Source: Variovorax flavidus
Lineage (GTDB): Bacteria > Pseudomonadota > Gammaproteobacteria > Burkholderiales > Burkholderiaceae_C
Direction: 5' to 3'
Assembly: GCF_030317145.1 (NCBI RefSeq)
Contig: NZ_JASZYE010000001.1
Coordinates: 1,116,001-1,180,000 of the forward strand
DNA: 64,000 nucleotides
The translations under genes were made by a program, and so were the position numbers. Below the pieces are notes generated by a model, which did no database searches, was not told the DNA's origin, and saw only the letters and a list, made by a program, of their open reading frames with translations. Numbering within the stretch: position 1 is the first letter of the stretch; every line of letters starts with the position of its first letter. Below are positions 16,587 to 25,797 of the stretch, in pieces.

Positions 16587-18209
16587 TCAACGGGAAGCCG
16601 ACTGGCGGAAGAAGCGGAACTGCACCGTCGGGTCCTCGGCCACGCGGGCGCCGAGGCCGCGCTCCCACCGGAGGTAGGCATCCCACACCGCGTCGCGGCG
16701 CGGGCCGAAAACGCGCATGACGGAACCCCAGTCGTCGTCGAATGGGGTCAGCAGCCGGGAGGCCCGAAGCTCGGACTCCAGCGCGTGGCCCCGCGCCTGC
16801 CAGGCCTGCGTGCCGCCCTCCAGCCAGGCCACCGTGGCATCCGGCCAGCGGCGCTGCGCGTCGCGCGCCGCCAGTCGGGCGGCTGCGCCGTCCGGCGAGG
16901 TGAACACGATGGCGCCATCCGAAGGCAGGAGCACCTCGAGCGGCGTCACCGACGCAGGGAGGAGGAAGTACGCGCCGGGCAGGTGCCCGCGCTCGTAGTC
17001 GATGCTCGGGCCGACATCGACGACTTGCGCGCGTCCGGCCTCGAGCAGTTCGGCGAGCCGATGGGCGTCGAGCGCCTCCGGCGCGTCCGGCGCCTGGTCG
17101 GCAACCGCCCCCTGCGGCGCCTCGGGGAGCATTGCCGGCGGCAACTCGCCTTGCAGTACATGCACCTCGGCCTGATTCAACTGCGTGAGCCAGAAAGCCG
17201 TGATGGAGGCCCGCAGCAGATGAACATCGTCAATGAGAACGATGCGGGCATTGCGCGTGCCCACGAGATTCTCGAAATGCATCAGCAACTGCCCACCGGG
17301 CACGTGGCGCGCCGCGCACGCCTCGGCTGCAGCGGGATCGGCGAGCGGACGCACGTCGAAGACGTAGAGGGTCTTGTCCGACTCGGCGCGCAGCCGAACC
17401 AGGCCCTTCGCGTCGATGCACTTCAGGCCGTAGCGCGATCGCAGATCCTCCGCGAGCACCTGCAGCACGGCCGGTTCCTCCGCCGGCACGTCGTCGACAG
17501 GGACTGCGTTCTGCACCACCGGGGCGCCGCGCAGTCCCCAGGCCATCACGCCGTCCTCCACGAAGGCTGCCGCAGGCGCGCATCCGAGGAGCCGCAGCGT
17601 CGTGGTGCCGATGATTCCGCGCGTTCGGCTGAAGCAGTTGATGGCCCAGACGTGGTCCGGGTCGCCGGATGCGAAGCGTCGCAGCGCCAATTCGGTGCCG
17701 GGATAGTTGCGCGCGCCGTCGATCGACAGGAACTCGTACTCCGCCCGGGGGCGTGCGTCGATCACCGTCGTGGGCACGCCGCCGCGCCGCCGCGCCTCCA
17801 GCTCGGCAAGCGGCAGTACCGGCGTGTCGTAGTGCTGCCGCACGCCGTCGCCGAAAGCCTTGACCAGCGTGTTGTAGCCATCGATGACGGGATGGCCCGA
17901 CGCGACCCAGGCCTGGAGCCCGCCCGTCAGCCGCCGCACCCCGGAATAGCCGAGGCCGCGTAGCAGGGCCTGCGCCGCGGCTGCAGGACCGTCATCGGCA
18001 TCGTTCGCGTCGTAGATGACGACGTCGGTATCGAGCCGCGGAACGAATGCTCGTATGTGCAGTTCCAGCGTGCTCAAGGGCGCGTTTCGCGCCAGATTGG
18101 GATGGCCCGCGTCGAACCAGCGCGCCTCCCGCACGTCCAGGAGTGCCAACTCCGTCGGACCGAGCAGCAGGTCGCGCAGCGCCTGGGGCGAAATGCCGGC
18201 GTCGCTCAA
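16587..18209 (-). CDS. Four-domain rhodanese-like protein with one active site
   Basis: About 540 residues made of four rhodanese-like domains. Only the second keeps a catalytic loop, CFSRTRG in WAINCFSRTRGIIG, fitting the Cys-x4-Arg pattern for persulfide transfer. The matching loops of domains 1, 3 and 4 (VVIYDANDADD, VLIDDVHLLRAS and VFTSPDGAAA) have no cysteine. I prefer the TTG start at 18209, which shares TTGA with the Bug stop and has GGAG 11 bases upstream; a GTG at 18248 in the same frame is possible. Cotranscription with a Bug receptor suggests sulfur-compound handling, which is inference. Confidence 0.82.
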   Translation of the reverse strand: MSDAGISPQALRDLLLGPTELALLDVREARWFDAGHPNLARNAPLSTLELHIRAFVPRLDTDVVIYDANDADDGPAAAAQALLRGLGYSGVRRLTGGLQAWVASGHPVIDGYNTLVKAFGDGVRQHYDTPVLPLAELEARRRGGVPTTVIDARPRAEYEFLSIDGARNYPGTELALRRFASGDPDHVWAINCFSRTRGIIGTTTLRLLGCAPAAAFVEDGVMAWGLRGAPVVQNAVPVDDVPAEEPAVLQVLAEDLRSRYGLKCIDAKGLVRLRAESDKTLYVFDVRPLADPAAAEACAARHVPGGQLLMHFENLVGTRNARIVLIDDVHLLRASITAFWLTQLNQAEVHVLQGELPPAMLPEAPQGAVADQAPDAPEALDAHRLAELLEAGRAQVVDVGPSIDYERGHLPGAYFLLPASVTPLEVLLPSDGAIVFTSPDGAAARLAARDAQRRWPDATVAWLEGGTQAWQARGHALESELRASRLLTPFDDDWGSVMRVFGPRRDAVWDAYLRWERGLGARVAEDPTVQFRFFRQSASR

Positions 18210-19177
18210 TTGGGCTGGATCTCCGCCTGCTTCACCACCGCGGTCCACTTGCGCGTTTCAGACTGGATGAAGCGTCCGAACTCTTCCGGCGAGCTTCCCA
18301 CGGTGAAGGCGCCGATGTCGTCGTAGCGCTTCCTGAAGTCGGGCGACTGCACGATGGCCCTCAACTCGCGCGCAAGCCGGTCCACCACCGGCGCGGGCGT
18401 TCCGCTGCGCGCCACGATGCCGTACCACGACGTGACCTCGAAGTCGGGGAAACCCGCCTCTGCCGTCGTCGGCACCTTGGGCAGCCACGGCGCACGCGTG
18501 CTGTAGGCCACTGCGAGCGGCTTGAGCTTGCCCGCCTGGATGTGCGGGATCGCGGTGATCACCTCGTTGAAGATGAACTGCGTCTGGCCCGCCAGCAGGT
18601 CGTTGATCGCAGGTGCACTGCCCTGGTAGGGAATGGCCGTGAAGTCGGCGCCGGTGCGGCTGCGCAGCAACTCGCCAGCCAGATGGGAGTACGCACCGAC
18701 GCTGACGCCGTAGTTGACCTTGCCGGGATTCTTCTTCGAGTAGTCGACCAGCGACTGCACGCTGTCCACCGGCAGCGACGGATGGACGAGCAGCACCTGC
18801 GGCGTCTGCACCAGCAGGGACACGGGCGTGAAATCGCGTTCCAGGTCGTAGCTCAGATGCTTGAACAACACGGGCTGCACGGTGAGGTTGGACGCGGGCG
18901 CCAGCAGCAGCGTATAGCCGTCGGCCGGTTGCCGGGCAACGTGCTCGAAGCCGATGTTGCCCGCCGCACCACTGCGGTTCTCGACGACCACCGGCTGCCT
19001 GAGCCGCTGCTGGAGCTGTTCCGCCACCTCGCGGGCAACCTTGTCGGCAATGCCGCCGGCCGGATAGGGCACCACGACGCGGACGGTCCTGTTCGGATAG
19101 TCGCCCGCGGCAAAGGCGTAGCTGGACAGGGCAAGCGCAAGCACCGGGAGCAGGCCGCGGCGTTTCGAAAGGTTCAT
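18206..19177 (-). CDS. Bug-family TTT substrate-binding protein
   Basis: A 323-residue periplasmic receptor. Signal peptide with core LLPVLALALSSYAFA, then PNRTVRVVVPYPAGGIAD and the second ligand loop RSGAAGNIG. It starts at ATG 19177, divergent from a desaturase gene. Its stop overlaps the start of the rhodanese gene, so the two are translationally coupled. No TctAB genes are near. The ligand is unknown; the rhodanese partner hints at a sulfur-containing acid. Confidence 0.92.
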   Translation of the reverse strand: MNLSKRRGLLPVLALALSSYAFAAGDYPNRTVRVVVPYPAGGIADKVAREVAEQLQQRLRQPVVVENRSGAAGNIGFEHVARQPADGYTLLLAPASNLTVQPVLFKHLSYDLERDFTPVSLLVQTPQVLLVHPSLPVDSVQSLVDYSKKNPGKVNYGVSVGAYSHLAGELLRSRTGADFTAIPYQGSAPAINDLLAGQTQFIFNEVITAIPHIQAGKLKPLAVAYSTRAPWLPKVPTTAEAGFPDFEVTSWYGIVARSGTPAPVVDRLARELRAIVQSPDFRKRYDDIGAFTVGSSPEEFGRFIQSETRKWTAVVKQAEIQPN

Positions 19178-19207
19178 GGGTCAGGCGTGGCGCCGGAGCG
19201 TGAAAAC

Positions 19208-19251
19208 GGACGAATCTAGGTCGTCCACGCGCTGCCGCGAACAAAGCTTTG
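19208..19251. promoter_or_regulatory. Two dyads in divergent Bug/desaturase region
   Basis: GGACGA-N7-TCGTCC (19208-19226) and the 10-base palindrome CAAAGCTTTG (19242-19251). Both lie in the 148-bp gap between the Bug gene (start 19177) and the desaturase (start 19326). They are candidate regulatory sites for either promoter; no regulator gene is adjacent. Confidence 0.3.
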
Positions 19252-19325
19252 CGCATATGAACATGAGGAATGGGCGCATGCGGATGAGAGCGGGCTTCCT
19301 ATCATCGCGCCGCATCGGACGAGCC

Positions 19326-20261
19326 ATGACAAACGTGCCCATTCCCGCTTCCTCCCCTCGTGCGGCGCGTGCGCCCTGGTGGCGCCACTACGAACTCCCG
19401 ACCCTGGTCCTGGCCGTGGCGATCTATGCGGCCTGGGCCGCCCTGGTCGCCTTGCACCGCACGGTGCCGGGCTGGCTGCTGTTCGTGCTCGGCGGCTATC
19501 TGGCTCAACTGCACTTCTCGCTGCAGCACGAGAGCATTCATGCCATGCGCCACCTGCCCCAATGGCTGCGATGGGGGATCGTGTGGCTGCCGATCAACCT
19601 GTGGCTGCCCTACCCCCTCTACAACCGCGGGCACAGCGCACACCACGTCAACTTCCACCTGACGCATCCCCAGCGCGACACCGAGAGCGCCTACCACTCC
19701 GCGCCCGCATGGGCGGCCTACGGCACGGCATGGCGGTGGATCTACCAGGCCAACCAGACCCTGGCCTTTCGCGTGGTGCTGGGCCCGGTGCTGCGGCTCT
19801 ACAAGCTGGTGCGCGGCGAGGTCGGGCGCCTCGTCGCCGGTGACTTCTCACACCTCGGGATCTGGCTCGCACATGCGCTGAGCGTGGCGCCGGTTCTGTA
19901 CTTCGTGATCGAGGTCTGCGGGATGAGCCTCGGCACCTACCTGCTCTGCTTCGTGTACCCCGGCATGATGCTCGGCGCGTTGCGCTCCTTCACCGAACAC
20001 CGCTGGAGCGACACGCCGCACGAGCGCGTGGCGATCGTCGAATCCAACCTGCTCTTCGGCCTGCTCTACCTCTACAACAACCTGCATCACGTGCACCACC
20101 GTGCGCCCACGATGCCCTGGTACGAGATCCCCGTGCATTTCCGGCGCCACCGTGCCGCCGTGTTGGCCGGCAACGGTCATTTCTACTACCGGGGCTACAG
20201 CGAAATCGCTCGCCGCTATCTGTTCCGCCCGGTGTTCGCGCCGGTGCATCCCAAGTGGTAA
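19326..20261 (+). CDS. Membrane fatty acid desaturase-like protein
   Basis: A 311-residue integral membrane di-iron enzyme. The three histidine boxes are present: LQHESIHAMRH, RGHSAHHVNFH and NNLHHVHHRAP. Hydrophobic segments lie at LPTLVLAVAIYAAWAALVAL, PGWLLFVLGGYLAQL and around SVAPVLYFVIEV. The family introduces double bonds or hydroxyls into acyl chains, carotenoids or related lipids; the substrate is not deducible. It is a single gene, divergent from the Bug gene and ending 3 bp from the convergent badK. Confidence 0.88.
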   Translation: MTNVPIPASSPRAARAPWWRHYELPTLVLAVAIYAAWAALVALHRTVPGWLLFVLGGYLAQLHFSLQHESIHAMRHLPQWLRWGIVWLPINLWLPYPLYNRGHSAHHVNFHLTHPQRDTESAYHSAPAWAAYGTAWRWIYQANQTLAFRVVLGPVLRLYKLVRGEVGRLVAGDFSHLGIWLAHALSVAPVLYFVIEVCGMSLGTYLLCFVYPGMMLGALRSFTEHRWSDTPHERVAIVESNLLFGLLYLYNNLHHVHHRAPTMPWYEIPVHFRRHRAAVLAGNGHFYYRGYSEIARRYLFRPVFAPVHPKW

Positions 20262-20264
20262 GTG

Positions 20265-21041
20265 CTACCGGTGCCTGAACTCCGGCTTGCGCTTCGCAAG
20301 AAATGCATGCATGCCTTCGTGCGCATCCTCGCTGGCAAAGCGGGCATGGAGTTGCCGCCGCTCGAAGCCGATGCCTTCGGTGAGCGATGCCTCCCAGGCG
20401 CGATTCACGGACTCCTTGATCGCCATCAGCGCTGGTAGGGAGAAGCCGGCCATGCGGGTCGCGAGGTCGAGGGTGTCGGACAGCAGACTTTCGTCGGGCA
20501 CCACGCGCGAGACCAACCCGTAGCGATCGGCTTCGGCGGCATCCAGCATGCGGCCCGTCAGGCACATGTCCATGGCCTTCGCCTTGCCGATGGCGCGCGG
20601 CAGGCGCTGGGTGCCGCCCGCGCCGGGCAGCATCGCCAGCTTGATCTCGGGCAGCGCGAAGCGGGCGGATTCGGCCGCGACGATGAGATCGCAGGCCATC
20701 GCCAGTTCGCACCCGCCACCCATCGCGAAGCCTGCCACCGCCGCGATCACCGGCTTGCGAACGCGGCGGATGGTTTCCCAGTTGCGGGTGATGAAGTCGC
20801 CCTGGAAGACGTCCATGTAGCTCCAGTCCGCCATCGCCGCGATGTCGGCCCCGGCCGCGAAGGCCTTGGCGTTGCCGGTGATGACGATGGCGCCGATCTC
20901 CGCGTTCGCATCGAAGGCCAGCAGCGCCGCGCCGAGCGCGTCCATCAGCGCGTCGTCGAGCGCGTTCATCTGCTGCGGTCGGTTCAGCCTGATGAGGCCG
21001 ACCCGGCCCTGGGTCTCCACGAGGATGGGTTGCTCTTGCAT
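20265..21041 (-). CDS. badK: Cyclohex-1-ene-1-carboxyl-CoA hydratase (enoyl-CoA hydratase family)
   Basis: A 258-residue crotonase-fold enzyme. The oxyanion-hole segments AFAAGADIAAM and GFAMGGGCELAMACD and the catalytic glutamates around PEIKLAMLPGAGGTQRLPRAIG are typical of true enoyl-CoA hydratases. The badK assignment rests on the neighbourhood: the genes for the other four steps of cyclohexanecarboxylate breakdown follow on the same strand. It would hydrate cyclohex-1-enecarboxyl-CoA to 2-hydroxycyclohexanecarboxyl-CoA. A general beta-oxidation hydratase is the alternative. It lies 16 bp after the Bug receptor gene. Confidence 0.82.
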   Translation of the reverse strand: MQEQPILVETQGRVGLIRLNRPQQMNALDDALMDALGAALLAFDANAEIGAIVITGNAKAFAAGADIAAMADWSYMDVFQGDFITRNWETIRRVRKPVIAAVAGFAMGGGCELAMACDLIVAAESARFALPEIKLAMLPGAGGTQRLPRAIGKAKAMDMCLTGRMLDAAEADRYGLVSRVVPDESLLSDTLDLATRMAGFSLPALMAIKESVNRAWEASLTEGIGFERRQLHARFASEDAHEGMHAFLAKRKPEFRHR

Positions 21042-21057
21042 GGCGGCTCGCTTCCGG

Positions 21058-22056
21058 TCAGTCCACGACGATCTTCTGTTCCTTGATCAACCCGGACAGC
21101 AGCGTGCCCTCGTTGACCAGCAGCTTGCGAAATTCGGCGGTGTCCATCGCGATCGGCTCTGCGCCGAGATCGCCGTAGCGCGACTTGACGGCAGCCTGCG
21201 ACAGGGCCTTGCCGATCTCCCGGTTCATGCGGGCCACGATGTCGGGAGAAGTCCCGTTGGGCGCCCACATGCCGAACCAGATGTCGAGGTTGGCACCCGG
21301 AAAGCCCTGCTCGCCCACGGTCGGAACGTCGGGAAAGAAAGGCGAGCGCTTGGCGCTCACGATGCCCAGCAGCTTGACCTTGCCGGTGCGGATATGGGGA
21401 AACGCAATGCCCGGATCGCAGACGAAGTCGGCCTGGCCCGACAGCACGTCCTGCAGCGCGGGCGCCGCACCACGGTAGGGGATGTGGGTGATGTAGGTGC
21501 CGGTCGCCTGCTTGAACAGTTCGCAGGCCAGGTGCGGCGGCGTGCCTGCGCCGGCCGAGGCATAGGACAAGGTGCCCGGCCTGGCCTTCGCCAGTGCGAC
21601 GAGGTCCCGTGCGTCCTTGGCAACCATCTGCGGCTTGGCCACGAGGTACATCTGCGTGCGTCCGACGCTCGCGACCGGCGTGAGGTCGCGCGAAGGCAGG
21701 ATGCTCGACTTGAAGAGCGAGGGATTGGCCGTTTCGACCGAGGTGGGCGCGATCAGGAAGGTATGCCCGTCCGGTGCGGCGCGCACCACTTCCGATGCCG
21801 CGATGTTGCCGCTGGCGCCGGGCTTGTTGTCGATGACGACTGGCTGGCCGAGGGATTCGGACAGCGCTTGCGAGAGGATGCGCGCCATCACGTCGGTGCT
21901 GCCGCCGGGCGCGAAGCCGACGACCACGCGGATGGGCTTTGCGGGCCAGTTTGCAGCCGTCTGCGCCTGGAGCGCACAGGCTGCGCCAAGCATGCCCATG
22001 CCAATGGCGGCGCGAACCAGACTCCGGCGCACGGCCGCAGGGAAATGAAAGTCCAT
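21058..22056 (-). CDS. Bug-family TTT substrate-binding protein of the cyclohexanecarboxylate cluster
   Basis: A 332-residue periplasmic receptor with a signal peptide (SLVRAAIGMGMLGAACALQAQ) and the Bug signature PAKPIRVVVGFAPGGSTD and NKPGASGNIA. ATG 22056 has GGAG upstream. It sits between aliA and badK in the same transcription direction, so its likely ligand is cyclohexanecarboxylate or a related alicyclic or aromatic acid. This is inference from context. The membrane components of the transporter are not in the window. Confidence 0.9.
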   Translation of the reverse strand: MDFHFPAAVRRSLVRAAIGMGMLGAACALQAQTAANWPAKPIRVVVGFAPGGSTDVMARILSQALSESLGQPVVIDNKPGASGNIAASEVVRAAPDGHTFLIAPTSVETANPSLFKSSILPSRDLTPVASVGRTQMYLVAKPQMVAKDARDLVALAKARPGTLSYASAGAGTPPHLACELFKQATGTYITHIPYRGAAPALQDVLSGQADFVCDPGIAFPHIRTGKVKLLGIVSAKRSPFFPDVPTVGEQGFPGANLDIWFGMWAPNGTSPDIVARMNREIGKALSQAAVKSRYGDLGAEPIAMDTAEFRKLLVNEGTLLSGLIKEQKIVVD

Positions 22057-22099
22057 GTCTTGTCTCCGTTGTAGTGATGGAAATCGATGCACCTGCGGC

Positions 22100-23743
22100 T
22101 CAGGGAGCGTCGTCGCGCAGCAGTTCGCGCAGCTTGAATTTCTGGATCTTTCCCGACGGTGTGGACGGCATGGCCTCGCGCACGACGAGCCGCTCGGGGA
22201 TGTACTGGATCGCCACCTTCTGCGTCTTCAGGAACGCCACGAGCGACGGCAGGTCGATGCTCTTCCCGGGCCGGGGAACGACCACCGCACAGGCTCGCTC
22301 GCCGAGCCGCTCGTCGGGGTAGGCGACGATGGCGGCCATGGCGATGTCCGGATGGCGGTAGAGCAGCGACTCGATCTCGACGACCGGGATGTTCTCGCCG
22401 CCACGGATGATCACGTCCTTGCTCCGACCGGTGATGCGGATGTAGCCCCGCGCATCGATGCGCGCCAGATCGCCCGTGTCGAACCAGTCGTCCGCGTCGG
22501 TGCCGTTGAGCTTCGGGCGATGCAGGTAGCCGCCGAAGTTCGAGCACGCGCGCAGCATCAGCCGGCCGACCTCGCCCGTCGGCAGGGCCTCCCCATCCAC
22601 GTCGACGACCTTGATCTCCACGCCCGGCAGCGGGCGGCCGTCGGTGTGGATCGAACGCTCGTCATCGTCGTCCAGCTGGGTCAGCGTGACGGCGCCGTTC
22701 TCGGTCATGCCCCAGGCCGAGACGATCTTGGCGCCGAGCGCCTGTCGCGCCTGTTCGACCAGCGGTCCTGGAATCGGGGCGCCCGCGCACAGGAAGGTGC
22801 GCAAGCTGGGCACCTCCTTGCCTGTTTCGGCAACGGTCTTGGCCAGGTCCGTGAGGAACGGCGTGGAGGCCATGGTGAAGCTCGCCTTCTCCTCCCGGAT
22901 CAGCGCGATGGCCTGCTTCGGCTCCCAGATGTCCTGCAGCACGGCGCCGGCCTTGAGCATGATGGGCATCATCAGCCCGTACATGAAGCCGGTCTGGTGC
23001 GCCATCGGCGAGGCCATGAGCACCACGTCGTCGGCGCCGAGGTGCAGGCGCTGCGCATAGGGAATGATGTTGGCCATGGTGGTGTTGGCCGAGTGCATGA
23101 CGCCCTTGGGCTCGCCGGTCGTGCCGGAGGTATAGATCAGCTGCGTCACGTCGTCCGGGCTGGGGCGGCTGCGCGTGAGGATGTCCTGCGCGTCGGCTTC
23201 GTTCTCCCAGGCCGGGCCGCTGAGCAGTGCTTCGAAACTTCGGGGCCCGGTACCGCCGACCACCACGATCTGCTTCAGGTCCGGAAGCGACGGTTGCAGT
23301 TCGGTCACCATGCGCTCGAAGTCGAACCCGCGAAAGGTCTTCGGAACGATCATGACCTTGGCCGCGCCGTGCTTGAGCATGAACGACAGCTCGCGTTCCC
23401 GGAAGATGTGCATGAGCGGGTTGATGACGGCGCCCAGCCGCGAGCAGGCCAGGTAGGTCAGCGTGAACTGCCACCAGTTCGGCAACTGGCAGGCCACCAC
23501 GTCATTGCGGCCCACGCCCAGGCGGGCCAGGCCGACCGCGATGCGATCGGCCATCTGTGCCATCTCGCGGTAGGTGAAGCGGGTCATGGCGCCGTCCTCC
23601 ACCCGCAGCGCGGTCAGCGCGAGCTTGTCGGGGCAGGTCGCGACGCAGGCGTCGAGGTCGTCGTTGATGGTGCGGTCATGCCACAGGCCCTGCATCACCA
23701 TCCGGTCGCGGCGTGGGGGCAGCAATACGGCGTCGAATTCCAT
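22100..23743 (-). CDS. aliA: Cyclohexanecarboxylate-CoA ligase
   Basis: A 547-residue adenylate-forming acyl-CoA synthetase. It carries the P-loop-like motif YTSGTTGEPKGVMHS, the A5 motif SAWGMTENGAVT, the hinge DWFDTGDLARIDARGYIRI, GRSKDVIIRGGENI and the catalytic lysine in PSTPSGKIQKFKLRE. The length fits the AliA/FadD class. It would activate cyclohexanecarboxylate to its CoA thioester, the first step of the pathway completed by the adjacent aliB, badK, badH and badI. ATG 23743 has GGAGACAACC upstream. Substrate assigned by context and overall resemblance. Confidence 0.87.
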   Translation of the reverse strand: MEFDAVLLPPRRDRMVMQGLWHDRTINDDLDACVATCPDKLALTALRVEDGAMTRFTYREMAQMADRIAVGLARLGVGRNDVVACQLPNWWQFTLTYLACSRLGAVINPLMHIFRERELSFMLKHGAAKVMIVPKTFRGFDFERMVTELQPSLPDLKQIVVVGGTGPRSFEALLSGPAWENEADAQDILTRSRPSPDDVTQLIYTSGTTGEPKGVMHSANTTMANIIPYAQRLHLGADDVVLMASPMAHQTGFMYGLMMPIMLKAGAVLQDIWEPKQAIALIREEKASFTMASTPFLTDLAKTVAETGKEVPSLRTFLCAGAPIPGPLVEQARQALGAKIVSAWGMTENGAVTLTQLDDDDERSIHTDGRPLPGVEIKVVDVDGEALPTGEVGRLMLRACSNFGGYLHRPKLNGTDADDWFDTGDLARIDARGYIRITGRSKDVIIRGGENIPVVEIESLLYRHPDIAMAAIVAYPDERLGERACAVVVPRPGKSIDLPSLVAFLKTQKVAIQYIPERLVVREAMPSTPSGKIQKFKLRELLRDDAP

Positions 23744-23781
23744 GGTTGTCTCCTCTTCTCGTTGGCGGGGTGGGTGGAAGT

Positions 23782-24933
23782 TCAGGCAGGTACGGCGCTG
23801 CGGCCGGCGCGGGTGCGCGCCACGATGGTCTTCATGATCTGGGCCGTGCCGTCGCCGATCTGGAAGCCCAGCACGTCGCGCAGGCGCTGCTCCATCACGC
23901 CGCGGTCGTAGCCGCCGTGGCCGAACATGAGCAGGCACTGGTGCACCACGTCGTAGGCCAGCTTGGGCGCCCACCACTTGCACATCGCGGCTTCGGCGGT
24001 GTGCGGTGCGCCCTTGTCCTTCAGCCAGAGCGTCTGCAGGCACAGCAGGCGCGCGGCCTCGACTTGCGTGTCGAAATCCGCCAGCGGATGCGACACGCCC
24101 TGGAACGCCGACAGCGGCTTGCCGAAGGCCTCGCGCTGCGCGACGTAGTCCCAGGTTTCCTCCAACGCCACGCGGGCCACGGCCATCACCTGCAGGCCGA
24201 TCAGCGCGCGCGAGAAGTCGAAGCCCTGCATCACCTGCACGAAGCCCTTGTTCTCCTCGCCGAGCCGATGGCTCACCGGCACGCGCACGTTCTCGAAGAA
24301 CAACGAGCCGCGGCCGATGGCGCGCTGGCCGTGGCAGTCGAAGCGGTTGCGCGTGACGCCCGGCAGGTCCATCGGCACGAGCAGCGCGGTGACGCCATGC
24401 GCCGCCGATTCGATCGAGCCGGTGCGGCCGAACACCACGGCCGCGTCGGCCTGGTCGGCTGCGGAGATGGAAGTCTTCTCGCCGTTGATCACGTACTCGT
24501 CGCCCACGCGCTCGACTCGCAGGCGAAGGTTGGCTGCGTCCGAGCCACCGCGAGGCTCGGTCAGCGCGATGGCAAACAGCGCCTCGCCGCGCGTGAGCTT
24601 CTGCAGCCAGGGCGCGACCACTTCCGGCCGGCCATGTTCCGCAAGGATCTGCCCGTTCAGCGAGGCCAGCAGGTTGACATAGGACATGCTGAGGTCGGCA
24701 CGCGCGATCTCTTCGTGGATCACACCAGCCGCGAGGCAGCCCATGCCCTGCCCGCCGTGCGCTTCGGGCAGTTCGGGCGCGATGAACCCCATCTCGCCCA
24801 TCTCGCGCATCAGCGCACGATCGAGCACGCGGGTCTTGTCGCGTTCCAGGAAGCCCGGCGCCACGCGCCCGGCAGCAAAGCGTCGCGCATGCTCGGCCAG
24901 CGCGGCGAGGTCTTCGTCGATGTAGGGATTCAT
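23782..24933 (-). CDS. aliB: Cyclohexanecarboxyl-CoA dehydrogenase (acyl-CoA dehydrogenase)
   Basis: A 383-residue FAD-dependent acyl-CoA dehydrogenase of normal length. It has ALTEPRGGSDAANL (FAD and substrate motif), YVINGEKTSISAADQADAAV, and the C-terminal signature QREAFGKPLSAFQGVSHPLA with RDVLGFQIGDGTAQIMKTIV. It would make cyclohex-1-enecarboxyl-CoA from the AliA product, passing electrons to ETF. ATG 24933 follows AGGAGACGAC. It is flanked by aliA and badI in one direction, with short gaps suggesting a single transcript. Confidence 0.88.
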   Translation of the reverse strand: MNPYIDEDLAALAEHARRFAAGRVAPGFLERDKTRVLDRALMREMGEMGFIAPELPEAHGGQGMGCLAAGVIHEEIARADLSMSYVNLLASLNGQILAEHGRPEVVAPWLQKLTRGEALFAIALTEPRGGSDAANLRLRVERVGDEYVINGEKTSISAADQADAAVVFGRTGSIESAAHGVTALLVPMDLPGVTRNRFDCHGQRAIGRGSLFFENVRVPVSHRLGEENKGFVQVMQGFDFSRALIGLQVMAVARVALEETWDYVAQREAFGKPLSAFQGVSHPLADFDTQVEAARLLCLQTLWLKDKGAPHTAEAAMCKWWAPKLAYDVVHQCLLMFGHGGYDRGVMEQRLRDVLGFQIGDGTAQIMKTIVARTRAGRSAVPA

Positions 24934-24965
24934 GTCGTCTCCTTGGGGGCCAGCGGGTAAGCGCC

Positions 24966-25748
24966 CTACTTCGCGTACTTGCGGAAATCGGGCTTGCGCT
25001 TTTCCTTCAGGGCATTGACGCCCTCGCGCGACTCTTCGGTGTCGTAATAGAGCTTCAGCGCGTACATGCCCATGCCGGCGATGCCGCTCTGGTGCGCCGT
25101 GTCCATGTTGAAGCTGCGCTTGGCGATCGCGATGGCGGTCGGGCTGCGCTCGCAGATTTCCTCGGCCCACTTCTGAACCTCGGCATCGAGCTGCTCATGC
25201 GGAACCACCGCGTTGGCCAGGCCCATGGCCACGGCCTCTGCGCCCGAGTAGCGGCGGTTCAGATACCAGATCTCGCGGGCCTTCTTCTCGCCGACCACGC
25301 GGGCCAGGAAGGCGGTGCCATAGCCCGGATCGACGGAACCCATCTTCGGGCCGACCTGGCCGAAGACGGCCTTCTCGGAACAGATCGTCAGGTCGCAGAT
25401 GGTGCACAGCACATTGCCGCCGCCGATCGCGAAGCCTTGCACGCGGGCGATCACCGGCTTGGGCACGTTGCGGATCGCGTCGTGCAGTTCTTCCATCGGC
25501 AGGCCGATGGTGCCGCGGCCGTCGTAGTTGCCGTTGTGCGCGGACTGGTCGCCGCCCGTGCAGAAGGCGCGGTCGCCCGCCCCGGCCAGCACGATGGCGC
25601 CGATGCTCCTGTCGTAGCCGGCGCGATTGAGCGCCTTGATGAGCTCGTCGCAGGTCTGGCCGCGAAAGGCGTTCATCTTGTCGGGCCGGTTGATGGTGAT
25701 CCAGGCCACGCCGTTGCGGGTTTCATAGAGGATGTCTTCGAATTCCAT
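24966..25748 (-). CDS. badI: 2-ketocyclohexanecarboxyl-CoA hydrolase
   Basis: A 260-residue crotonase-superfamily ring-cleaving enzyme, closest in pattern to MenB and to BadI of Rhodopseudomonas. Diagnostic segments are INRPDKMNAFRGQTCDEL, GDRAFCTGGDQSAH, GQVGPKMGSVDPGYGTAFL and the C-terminus EGVNALKEKRKPDFRKY. BadI opens 2-ketocyclohexanecarboxyl-CoA hydrolytically to pimeloyl-CoA, which then enters beta-oxidation. This is the most specific call of the cluster and anchors the others. ATG 25748 follows AGGAGAACC. Confidence 0.93.
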   Translation of the reverse strand: MEFEDILYETRNGVAWITINRPDKMNAFRGQTCDELIKALNRAGYDRSIGAIVLAGAGDRAFCTGGDQSAHNGNYDGRGTIGLPMEELHDAIRNVPKPVIARVQGFAIGGGNVLCTICDLTICSEKAVFGQVGPKMGSVDPGYGTAFLARVVGEKKAREIWYLNRRYSGAEAVAMGLANAVVPHEQLDAEVQKWAEEICERSPTAIAIAKRSFNMDTAHQSGIAGMGMYALKLYYDTEESREGVNALKEKRKPDFRKYAK

Positions 25749-25797
25749 GGGGTTCTCCTGTGGATGGGGTGACGTGTCGAATGGGGGCGTGCGGGCA

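Noticed and set aside
16464..17963. A 499-codon open frame antisense to the rhodanese gene
   Set aside because: Shadow frame; opposite strand shows four rhodanese domains.
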